Under the pieces are notes generated by a model that was not told the DNA's origin, did not search any database, and was given only the letters and a program-made list of their open reading frames with translations. A DNA stretch of 7,729 nucleotides, from NCBI GenBank assembly GCA_015661965.1, contig DQVA01000136.1, forward strand, positions 1 through 7,729, given 5' to 3'. Positions 1-6,065 of the stretch are shown piece by piece (position 1 is the first letter of the stretch; each line of letters begins with the position of its first letter). The DNA comes from Candidatus Bipolaricaulota bacterium. Lineage in GTDB: Bacteria > Bipolaricaulota > Bipolaricaulia > Bipolaricaulales > Bipolaricaulaceae. Position numbers and translations under genes: made by a program.

Positions 1-2283
1 AACCCCCGCACCAGGCGGGATATCGAGTTGAACCAGGTGCTGGGGATCGTGGCTGGCTATGCCGCCTCCGAGTTGGGCAAGCAGGCGGTGCTCTCCTTTT
101 CCCCCACCGCGGATCGAGCGGAGATCGAGCGGGAATTCGCCCTGGTGGAGGAGATGTTGGAGGCGGTGCGGGGGGGCTTCTCCCCGGGCGCCATCTCCGA
201 CCTGCGGCCCATCCTGGATCAGGCCAAGGCCCACGGGGACCTTTCCGGCGAGCAGCTCCTCACGGTGGCTGAGACCTTGGAGGCGGCCGGGGAGTTGCAG
301 CTCGCCCTGTCCGGGGAGCGGACGCCACGCCTGGCGGCTCTGGTGAAAAAGCTATCGGATCAGGGGCGGCTGGCCGCCGCCATCCGCCGCGCCATCGACG
401 AGCGGGGGGAGATCCGGGATGATGCCAGCCCCAAACTGCGGGCCCTCACCCGCCATAGACGGATCCTGGCCGACGAGATCACCGCCGCCCTCAAGCAGTT
501 CATCAACCGCCACCGGGAGCTGGTTCAGGAGCCCGTGGTCACCCAGCGGGGCGGCCGGCTGGTGGTGCCGCTCAAGTCCGGGGCCCAAGGGACGCTGCCG
601 GTGGTGGTGCACGACTCCTCGGCCAGCGGCCAAACGCTGTTCTGTGAGCCCACCTCGCTGGTACACGCCAACAACCGACTCCGGGAGCTGGCGGACGACA
701 TCTGGCGGGAGCGGCTGCGCATCTTGACCGAACTGGTGGAGCAGATTCTCGCGGCGGAACGCCGCCTGCGGGCCGACATGGAAGTGCTGGAGGAGATCGA
801 CTCCCTTTACGCCCGGGCCCGGTTCGCGTTGGCCTGGCGGGCCACCATCCCCCGGCTGACGGAGGAGGAGCGGGTAGAGCTGGTGGAGGCCCGCCACCCA
901 CTGCTCGGGGCCCGAGCGGTGCCTATTACCATCCACTTCGGCGGCCCAAAGAAAGTGGTGGTGATCACCGGCCCCAATACCGGCGGCAAGACCGTGACCC
1001 TGAAGACCATCGGCCTGTTCTGTGCCCTGGCCCAATGCGGCGTCCCCATCCCCGCCTCCTCCCATACCACCCTGGGTGTGTTCGCGAGGATCCGAAGCGA
1101 TATCGGGGAGGAGCAATCCATAGAGCAGAACCTGTCCACCTTTTCCTCCCACATGACCAACATCGTGGGGATCCTGGCCGAGGCGGATGAGCGCACGCTG
1201 GTGCTGCTCGATGAGCTGGGGGCGGGGACCGACCCCCAGGAAGGGGCGGCGTTGGGCCTGGCGATCCTGGAATACCTGCTGGAGCTGGGTTGCACGGCGG
1301 CGGTGGCCACCCACCTCACCCCGCTCAAGCACTTCGCGATAAAACACCCGGAGGTGCTGTCCTGTTCCATGGAGTTCGACCTGGATACCCTGTCGCCCAC
1401 CTATCGGGTGCTGGAGGGGGTGCCGGGGAGGTCCTGTGCCCTGATCATCGCCGAGCGGCTGGGGCTGCCGAAAGAGCTGGTGGAGCGGGCGAAGGGCTCG
1501 TTCAGTCTGGGTGAGATCCGGGCGGAGGAGATCATCGAGGAGCTTCAGCGGGAGCGGGCCGCTGCCCGCAGGCTTAGGGCGAACCTGGACGCGGAGCGGG
1601 AGGTGGTAAGGAGGCTCAAGGCCGACTACCAGCGACGGCTGGCTGCCTTGAAAGAGAAGAAGGCGGAGGCCATCTCCCGGGAGCTGGCCCGGCTGGAGGA
1701 GGAGCTGCGGGCGGCCAGGAAGGAGCTAGCCGAGCTCATCGCCCAAGCGCGGGCCCAGGAGACGGCCGCGGCCCGGCGGGCGGCCCTCAAGCGGGTGGAG
1801 GAGCTGGCCCGGCGGCTGCCGGGCCCACCCGGGGAGGAACGCCCCGCCCCCCACCTGAGGGAAGGGGACATGGTACGCATCCGCGCCAGTGGGGCGGTGG
1901 GCCGGGTACTGCGGGTGGATGGGGCCCGGGTGGAGGTGGAGGTGAAGGGCAAACGGGTGGAGCTCTCCCCCGGGGCCCTGGAGCCGGCCCCCGCTTTGCC
2001 GCCGGTGCCCCCGGTTCGGCCCGATCTTCCGGTACACACTTCCGTGCCGCTGGAGCTGTCGGTGCGAGGCCTCACGGTGGAGGAGGCGAAGAGGAGGGTG
2101 GATGCGTGGCTGGATCGGCTGCTCCTCTCTGGGGTGCACTCCGGACGGCTGATCCATGGCAAGGGCACCGGTACCCTGAAAAAGGCCCTGCACGAACACC
2201 TCGCCAGCCTCCCCTACGTACGCCGATTTTACCTCGCGCCACCCGGGGAGGGGGGCGAGGGGGTCACCATCGTGGAGCTCTAA
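1..2283 (+). CDS. mutS2: MutS2 family ATPase with C-terminal Smr domain (5' end outside window)
   Basis: MutS2 is a cytosolic dimeric ATPase of the MutS superfamily. It lacks the mismatch-reading domain and is linked to suppression of recombination and, in Bacillus, to splitting of collided ribosomes. Numbering visible residues from base 1, the clamp/lever region covers about 10-300, Walker A GPNTGGKT is 324-331, the MutS STF motif is 379-381, and Walker B LLDELGAGTD has its Asp-Glu at 404-405. A long charged coiled coil (about 504-610) is followed by a KOW-like segment (621-655) and an Smr domain (about 685-760) with HGKGTG at 719-724. The frame is open to base 1, and the residues before the TTG at 28 (RRDIE) fit the family's N-terminal LEF-type motif, so the true start probably lies a few codons upstream. 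About 760 residues are visible against a usual length near 780. Odd point: the Smr LDxRG motif reads LSVRG (686-690). Family identity is certain; the exact cellular role is inferred. Confidence 0.96.
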   Translation, partial: NPRTRRDIELNQVLGIVAGYAASELGKQAVLSFSPTADRAEIEREFALVEEMLEAVRGGFSPGAISDLRPILDQAKAHGDLSGEQLLTVAETLEAAGELQLALSGERTPRLAALVKKLSDQGRLAAAIRRAIDERGEIRDDASPKLRALTRHRRILADEITAALKQFINRHRELVQEPVVTQRGGRLVVPLKSGAQGTLPVVVHDSSASGQTLFCEPTSLVHANNRLRELADDIWRERLRILTELVEQILAAERRLRADMEVLEEIDSLYARARFALAWRATIPRLTEEERVELVEARHPLLGARAVPITIHFGGPKKVVVITGPNTGGKTVTLKTIGLFCALAQCGVPIPASSHTTLGVFARIRSDIGEEQSIEQNLSTFSSHMTNIVGILAEADERTLVLLDELGAGTDPQEGAALGLAILEYLLELGCTAAVATHLTPLKHFAIKHPEVLSCSMEFDLDTLSPTYRVLEGVPGRSCALIIAERLGLPKELVERAKGSFSLGEIRAEEIIEELQRERAAARRLRANLDAEREVVRRLKADYQRRLAALKEKKAEAISRELARLEEELRAARKELAELIAQARAQETAAARRAALKRVEELARRLPGPPGEERPAPHLREGDMVRIRASGAVGRVLRVDGARVEVEVKGKRVELSPGALEPAPALPPVPPVRPDLPVHTSVPLELSVRGLTVEEAKRRVDAWLDRLLLSGVHSGRLIHGKGTGTLKKALHEHLASLPYVRRFYLAPPGEGGEGVTIVEL

Positions 2284-2287
2284 GCCC

Positions 2288-2316
2288 TTGCCCGAGTCCA
2301 GGGACAGCGCTATATT
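2288..2316 (+). promoter_or_regulatory. Sigma70-type promoter of tRNA-Gln
   Basis: A -35-like TTGCCC (2288-2293, 4 of 6 consensus bases) and a -10 TATATT (2311-2316, 5 of 6) are separated by 17 bases. Transcription would start near 2323-2325, just before the mature tRNA 5' end at 2327. The -10 lies in a short AT-rich patch within very GC-rich DNA. The promoter sits immediately after the mutS2 stop codon, so the tRNA need not depend on mutS2 read-through. Identified by eye only. Confidence 0.65.
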
Positions 2317-2326
2317 TTTCCCGTCC

Positions 2327-2400
2327 TAGGGCGTAGCCAAGTGGTAAGGCAGCGGGCTTTGGACCCGTGATCGGAGGTTCGAATCCTCCCGCCCTAGCCA
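2327..2400 (+). tRNA. tRNA-Gln (anticodon UUG), CCA encoded
   Basis: The full cloverleaf can be drawn. The acceptor stem TAGGGCG (2327-2333) pairs perfectly with CGCCCTA (2390-2396). The D arm is 2336-2350. The anticodon stem GCGGG/CCCGT (2352-2356/2364-2368, one G-U pair) carries loop CTTTGGA with anticodon TTG at 2359-2361. The T stem GGAGG/CCTCC encloses TTCGAAT (2378-2384). The discriminator is G2397 and CCA is encoded at 2398-2400. The weak U1-A72 first pair is typical of bacterial tRNA-Gln. The tRNA reads CAA, and CAG by wobble. It is not a queuosine target, since queuosine is found only at GUN anticodons. Confidence 0.97.
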
Positions 2401-2482
2401 GCGAGTTGGACAGGGCTTTCCCTTCCGCATCGTGGCAGGAACCAACACCGGATCCTCGTGTATCTTCTTCGGGGTGATAGCG

Positions 2483-3430
2483 ATGGCGCGATTTATGATC
2501 TCGGTTTTCCTGCTAGCTGGTTTGGCAGGGCTCGCCCAGACCCCGCAAGGGTTGGTTCCGCAGCAGCGGCCCCTCCTGGCGGTGGCTCCGTTTGTAGACG
2601 CTTCCGGCTCCGGGCTGCTTTCCGTGGAAGGGGGGCTGGCGGATATGTTGGCGGGGAAGCTCCAGCAGGCCGGCTACGGGGTGATCCCGCATCAGGCCCT
2701 GGAGAGTTGGCTAGTGGGGCAAGGGGTGTGGGAGCGCACCCCGGCCGCCTTCGCCCAGGCCGCCGCGGCCATGGGGGCGGATTACCTGGTTTTGGGGACC
2801 CTGGAAGCGCTGCACACCACCCGCGTCTCCCTGAGCTTGGGGTTCTTCACGGTGGAAGGGGTGTCGGCCACCGCCCGGGTGTGTCTGGCCGTGTACGCAC
2901 CGGCCACCGGGGAGCAGCTGGCCCGCCTGGAGGCGGAGGGCACCGGGCGGGGGGAGGCCACCGCGTCGTTCCGCTTTTTCCTCTCCCTTCCCTGGGACGT
3001 GTGCCTGGGGGGGCTGCGCACCAGCAAATCCACCTACCTTTACGGCGAGCCGGTGATCATCGGATACTTGGACCCCACCCCGCCCGGCACGTTCTACGTG
3101 ACCATCCAGGAAGCCTTGCCCCCGAGTCCGGTCTGGATCTCCCCCAATCGCTCCTCGTCCGCGGCCGATCCATGCGTCAGTTGGACCTGGAACCAGTGGT
3201 TCGGGGCCACCCACGCCGACCCGGGCCTGTACATGGTGCGCCTGTATGAGGCAGGAAACCCAGTACCCATTGCTACGGCCAATTTCCAGATCTCCTCTGA
3301 TCCGGCCGCCTGGTCCATCGAGCTGCAGGTGGGCACGCCGGAGTTCTCCGGCACCGCCTGGAACCAAGCCATCTCCGCCGCGTTGGACGAGCTCGTTTCG
3401 AACCTCCCCTCCATATGGGAGGAAAGGTAG
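2483..3430 (+). CDS. Exported CsgG-like protein with inserted Ig-like/DUF4384-like domain
   Basis: I do not recognise a named orthologue. Residues 1-19 form a signal peptide: MARF, then a hydrophobic stretch ending GLAGLA, with a probable cut before Gln19. There is no lipobox Cys, so it is probably a soluble periplasmic or secreted protein of 315 aa. Residues 30-150 have the pattern of the CsgG/LpoB-like fold: LLAVAPF strand, a helix LADMLAGKLQQAGYGV, AQAAAAMGADYLVLGTL, then an ATGEQLARLEAEG strand pair. Residues about 182-272 (YLYGEPVIIGYL ... GLYMVRLYEAG) look like a beta-sandwich similar to DUF4384/Ig domains. Residues 286-309 (PEFSGTAWNQAISAALDELV) resemble the closing helix of CsgG-like domains, which suggests an insertion within that domain. 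ATG 2483 is preferred because GGGG (2471-2474) lies 8 bases upstream and the signal peptide then starts correctly; an in-frame GTG at 2432 would add 17 non-signal residues. It follows the tRNA by 82 bases and may share its transcript. A role in envelope assembly is inference. Confidence 0.7.
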   Translation: MARFMISVFLLAGLAGLAQTPQGLVPQQRPLLAVAPFVDASGSGLLSVEGGLADMLAGKLQQAGYGVIPHQALESWLVGQGVWERTPAAFAQAAAAMGADYLVLGTLEALHTTRVSLSLGFFTVEGVSATARVCLAVYAPATGEQLARLEAEGTGRGEATASFRFFLSLPWDVCLGGLRTSKSTYLYGEPVIIGYLDPTPPGTFYVTIQEALPPSPVWISPNRSSSAADPCVSWTWNQWFGATHADPGLYMVRLYEAGNPVPIATANFQISSDPAAWSIELQVGTPEFSGTAWNQAISAALDELVSNLPSIWEER

Positions 3431-3479
3431 CGGATAGCACGTGGTCGGAGGGTCCTCACGGGGACCGAGTCGATACCCA

Positions 3480-4694
3480 TCACGCTCGGCCGACCAGGTC
3501 CTCGCGGATCCCCTCCAGCTCCAATGGCTTCCCGGCAGCGATCCTCGCCCGGATGGCGGCCATCAGCCGCACCATGAACCGCAGGTTGTGCAGGGTGGCC
3601 AGTCGGAAATAAGAGAGCTCTCCACACCTGAACAGGTGGTGCAGGAACCCCCGGGAGTGTCGGCGACAGGTGGGGCAGTCACAGCCCTCCTCGATGGGCC
3701 GGGGGTCCCTGCGGAAGCGGGCGTTTTTGATGTTCAACCGGAAGCCGTCCTCTTGTGCGGAGAGGAGGCCGCCGTTTCGGGCCATGCGGGTGGGGGCGGC
3801 GCAGTCGAACGTGTCTATCCCGCGTCTCACCGCCTCAAGGATGTCCTCCACCGTGCCGATCCCCAGGAGATGCTTGGGCTTCCCTTGGGGGAGCTCGTCC
3901 ACCGTCCACCCGATCACCCGCAGCATGTCCTGTTTTGACTTTCCCAACGAGCCGCCGATGGCAAAGCCCGGAAAACCGAGTTCCGCTATCGTACGGGCAG
4001 AGCGGCGCCTCAGGTCCTCGTAGGCCCCCCCCTGTACGATCCCATACATTACCTGGTGAGGGTTGGGACCCAGCCCGCGCGTATCCTCGAAAGCCCGCAG
4101 GGCGCGGACCGCCCAGCGATGGGTCCGGTCCATGGCCGCCTCGGTATAGGCCCGGCCGTGGAACGGGGAAGTGCACTCGTCCAGGGGGAGGATGATGTCC
4201 GCCCCCAGGAGCCGTTGGCTCCTGATCACCTGTTCGGGGGAGAAGAACACCCAGGCTCCGTCCACCAGCGAGCGGAAGCGGGCGCCCTCCTCGCTGAGCT
4301 TGACCAGGGAGGGGCCGCTGGGCTTGGGGGCGGCCTCCCCGGGGAAGATGGACGCTATCTTCCCCACCCCGTGCACCTTTCCGGCCCCCAGTGAAAACAC
4401 CTGAAAGCCGCCGGAGTCGGTCATCCAGGGGCCGTCCCAGCCGGAGAAGCCGTGCAATCCCCCCAGGGCGGCCACCACCTCCGGCCCGGGCCGCAGGTAC
4501 AAGTGATAGGTGTTACCGATGAGGAGCTGGACCCCTAAGGCCTGCACCTCCGCGGCGGAGACCGCCTTCACCGTGGCCCGGGTGGCCACCGCCACGAACG
4601 CCGGGGTTTTGACAGCTCCGTGGGCCGTGTGCAGGTTTCCCACGCGGGCAGGGCAATCCGGATGGCGGGCCACGATCTCGAACAGGGGCGCCAT
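3480..4694 (-). CDS. tgt: tRNA-guanine transglycosylase, probably queuine-type
   Basis: Tgt exchanges guanine at position 34 of GUN-anticodon tRNAs (Asp, Asn, His, Tyr) for a 7-deazaguanine base. Visible catalytic features in this 404-aa protein: DSGGFQVFSLG with Asp93 (E. coli Asp89), DECT with Asp172 (Asp143), GIVQGG with Gln221 (Gln187), RGIDTFDC with nucleophile Asp297 (Asp264), and the zinc site Cys338, Cys340, Cys343, His369 with E. coli-like spacing. Two departures stand out. About 25 extra residues lie between SLG103 and FRS140. The base-pocket loop reads GGSLGKSK (247-254) instead of GGLAVGE, putting Gly251 where preQ1-specific enzymes have Val, as in eukaryotic queuine-specific Tgt. 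ATG 4694 lies 5 bases after the qng1 stop with no clear Shine-Dalgarno, so translation is probably coupled. The frame is open upstream to 4805, but those residues match nothing in the family. Enzyme identity is certain; substrate choice is inferred. Confidence 0.96.
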   Translation of the reverse strand: MAPLFEIVARHPDCPARVGNLHTAHGAVKTPAFVAVATRATVKAVSAAEVQALGVQLLIGNTYHLYLRPGPEVVAALGGLHGFSGWDGPWMTDSGGFQVFSLGAGKVHGVGKIASIFPGEAAPKPSGPSLVKLSEEGARFRSLVDGAWVFFSPEQVIRSQRLLGADIILPLDECTSPFHGRAYTEAAMDRTHRWAVRALRAFEDTRGLGPNPHQVMYGIVQGGAYEDLRRRSARTIAELGFPGFAIGGSLGKSKQDMLRVIGWTVDELPQGKPKHLLGIGTVEDILEAVRRGIDTFDCAAPTRMARNGGLLSAQEDGFRLNIKNARFRRDPRPIEEGCDCPTCRRHSRGFLHHLFRCGELSYFRLATLHNLRFMVRLMAAIRARIAAGKPLELEGIREDLVGRA

Positions 4695-4699
4695 GGGGC

Positions 4700-5638
4700 T
4701 CAGTAGAAGACGGTGAGGGTGCGATGATGAGGGAACGGGAGTTCCCCCTGGGAAAGGTGCCACAGAAGCCAGTCCACCTCGAACGCGCGGAGGGGACGGC
4801 CCCATTTCCCCAACAGCTCCACCAGCCGATCCACCGCCGCCACTGTGGCCGCTCGCAGCTCCACCTCCTCCGGGCTTCCGGCCGACAGGTGCTCTCCCCG
4901 GTCGATCCGGGCCGCCAGCTGCGGGGCCAGGGCCAATGCCCCCTTGGCCCGCAAAACCTGCGGCAGTTTGTAGTCGGCGAAGGCGGTGAGCCAGTCCATG
5001 TCCTTGAGCTCCCCTCGCCCCCGGCCAGCGAACGTCCCGAAAAGATCAGCGCACAGGATCTGGGCCCGCTTGTGGAAGAACACCTGGCGGCCGCAGTACC
5101 GGGCGCTATCGCGGAACGAGGGGAGGTGGGCAGTGACCAGTTCCACCAGGCGGGCGCAGCTCCCCCGGGCCCGCCGGAAGAACTCCCGGGCCGAGCCGAA
5201 CCGGCGTAAGAGCCAGCCCACCTCCCGGGCGGCCCGCACCCGGGGCCGCAGGAGCGGGATATCGCCCAGCACCACCTGGAGGTCCGCCTTGTCCAGGGCG
5301 CAAAGGCGCTCGGACGAGAAGAAGTCCGGAGACTCCTCCGCCGTCCTCCTCAGGGCGTAGGCCAGGGCGAAATAGCCCGTGAGCCGCTCCCCCGCCGGGC
5401 CGGGGACGGACCACTTCTCCTTCCCAGGCCAAAAACAGAAGTTCAGCGCGTCCAGGAGCAACAGGTAGCGGAGGGTGAGCTCCTCTTCTCCCCGGAAGTG
5501 GTAGCGGCCTTCCCAGGCCGGGACCGGTCGGTCCTCCAGCTCCTGGGCCAGGGCATGCAGGCCCCCCTCGTCCAGGCGTGCCCAGCGCGCCCGCCCCATC
5601 ACCCAAGCCGCCGACTCCCGCACCGGATTCCTTCGCAT
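4700..5638 (-). CDS. qng1: Queuosine-5'-phosphate N-glycosidase/hydrolase (DUF2419, queuosine salvage)
   Basis: Members of the DUF2419/Qng1 family (human C9orf64, with bacterial homologues such as that of Sphaerobacter) cleave queuosine 5'-monophosphate to release free queuine for re-use. In this 312-aa protein the family landmarks are PVRESA near the N-terminus, HFRGEEEL followed by DALNFCFW (63-70), FRDSARYCGRQVFFHKRAQ (175-193) then ILCADL, LTAFADYKLPQVL (217-229) and EVDWLLWHLS (287-296), in the right order and spacing. ATG 5638 is chosen because the family N-terminus (xxPRESAxxV) begins just after it and a GAG-containing weak ribosome site lies upstream; the frame also extends to a TTG at 5686. 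The gene directly precedes tgt (5-base gap), so queuine release and queuine insertion are encoded together. The physiological substrate in this organism is inferred from the family. Confidence 0.92.
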   Translation of the reverse strand: MRRNPVRESAAWVMGRARWARLDEGGLHALAQELEDRPVPAWEGRYHFRGEEELTLRYLLLLDALNFCFWPGKEKWSVPGPAGERLTGYFALAYALRRTAEESPDFFSSERLCALDKADLQVVLGDIPLLRPRVRAAREVGWLLRRFGSAREFFRRARGSCARLVELVTAHLPSFRDSARYCGRQVFFHKRAQILCADLFGTFAGRGRGELKDMDWLTAFADYKLPQVLRAKGALALAPQLAARIDRGEHLSAGSPEEVELRAATVAAVDRLVELLGKWGRPLRAFEVDWLLWHLSQGELPFPHHRTLTVFY

Positions 5639-5656
5639 CGCTTCTCGCCCGCCTGA

Positions 5657-5686
5657 AGCATACTGGGCCGGGCTAGCGGCACACAA
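5657..5686 (-). promoter_or_regulatory. Possible promoter of the qng1-tgt operon
   Basis: Reading the minus strand, TTGTGT (5686-5681) and TATGCT (5662-5657) are separated by 18 bases and lie 18 bases before the qng1 ATG. Each hexamer is a weak consensus match (3 of 6 and 4 of 6). If it is used, the structured region 5701-5921 would lie outside the mRNA; if transcription starts further upstream, that region would be the leader. Confidence 0.3.
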
Positions 5687-5700
5687 CCGACATCACGCGC

Positions 5701-5921
5701 CTGTAATGGGCCGGATCGCGGGCTCTTCCCACTGCGCACTGCTGGTTACAGATCAAGGCCTACCGGACCTGGGGACGGAGGCCTCCCCCGGCGGGAACAG
5801 TTTCCCCGGGGGCGGTCGCTACCACTTGATAGACGACCGCATCCTTGCTCTGTTCCCTACGGCTTCCCTCGCCCACCCATCCCGGCGGTGGGGAACGAGT
5901 GGGAGGGGATAGCCTCCACTC
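5701..5921. other. Densely structured non-coding region (candidate leader RNA or ncRNA)
   Basis: No credible gene lies here, but inverted repeats abut each other almost without gaps. H0: CTGTAA/TTACAG at 5701-5706/5746-5751, enclosing a smaller CGCGGG stem. H1: AGGCCT-a-CCG with CGGAGGCCT, 5756-5784, loop 10. H2: CCCCCGG-cg-GGAA with TTCCCCGGGGG, 5785-5812, loop CAGT. H3: GCGGTCGCTA with TAG-a-CGACCGC, 5812-5840, loop 8. H4: GTTCC/GGAAC (5852-5856/5892-5896) enclosing CCACC/GGTGG. H5: GAGTGG-g-AGG with CCTCCACTC, 5897-5921, loop 6. Because nearly all pairs are Watson-Crick, the transcribed strand cannot be read from the pairing. The region lies about 60 bases upstream of qng1 and 140 bases after the WD40 gene. 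No hairpin has a T-tract, so these are not ordinary terminators. I found no match to preQ1, TPP, cobalamin, SAM or T-box consensus elements, nor to RNase P, tmRNA or SRP RNA. Stems were found by eye. Confidence 0.6.
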
Positions 5922-6059
5922 CCCTCACTACGGAGACCCACTCCTGCCCCTTGCGGCCGACCCCTCCTCCTTGGCGGGGGGGCGGGGGATGCTCATCCTG
6001 ACGGTCCAGGCCGGGACTAGCGGAGACCATCATGGGGCCGCTTGGGTCAACCCCCGGGG
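5922..6059. other. Non-coding remainder of the WD40-qng1 intergenic region
   Basis: No gene seen. Two short repeat features are present. A near-identical 12-base direct repeat, ACTA(G)CGGAGACC, occurs at 5927-5938 and 6016-6028. A 12-base inverted repeat, GGATG-ct-CATCC, lies at 5987-5998. The run at 5961-5988 is strongly C/G-skewed. No promoter hexamers of note were found. Confidence 0.45.
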
Positions 6060-6065
6060 TTACCC
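6044..6065 (-). terminator. Hairpin over the WD40 stop codon
   Basis: GGGT-c-AACC (6044-6052) pairs with GGTTACCC (6058-6065), with loop CCCGG; the TAA stop codon (6062-6060) lies within the right arm. On the minus strand it could mark the transcript 3' end, but no T-tract follows, so factor-independent termination is doubtful. It could equally be a 3'-end stabilising stem. Confidence 0.3.

Noticed and set aside
352..1347. Long minus-strand reading frame (331 codons) opposite mutS2
   Set aside because: Its product is low-complexity Gly/Gln/His/Arg-rich with no family resemblance, and it lies opposite a clearly functional mutS2; high GC makes such antisense frames long. Other opposite-strand frames within mutS2, the CsgG-like gene, tgt, qng1 and the WD40 gene were dropped for the same reason.
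2408..2426. Stem GGA-c-AGGG/CCCTTCC just after tRNA-Gln as its terminator
   Set aside because: Seven pairs with a bulge and no T-run after it; could be a processing stem but not supported.
2432..2482. GTG start giving 17 more residues on the CsgG-like protein
   Set aside because: The signal peptide begins properly at ATG 2483, which also has a GGGG ribosome site at suitable distance.
3451..3466. Hairpin GGTCC-tcacgg-GGACC between the converging genes as a bidirectional terminator
   Set aside because: Only 5 base pairs and no T-tract on either strand; too weak to call.
4695..4805. N-terminal extension of tgt to a start at 4805
   Set aside because: It would add 37 Pro/Ser-rich residues with no family match and overlap the end of qng1; ATG 4694 matches the Tgt N-terminus.
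5701..5921. Known riboswitch or housekeeping RNA (preQ1, TPP, cobalamin, SAM, T-box, RNase P, tmRNA, SRP RNA)
   Set aside because: Only fragments such as CCGTAGGGAA (TPP-like) or CTGTAACC (cobalamin-like) appear, without the rest of the conserved core; a covariance-model search would settle it.
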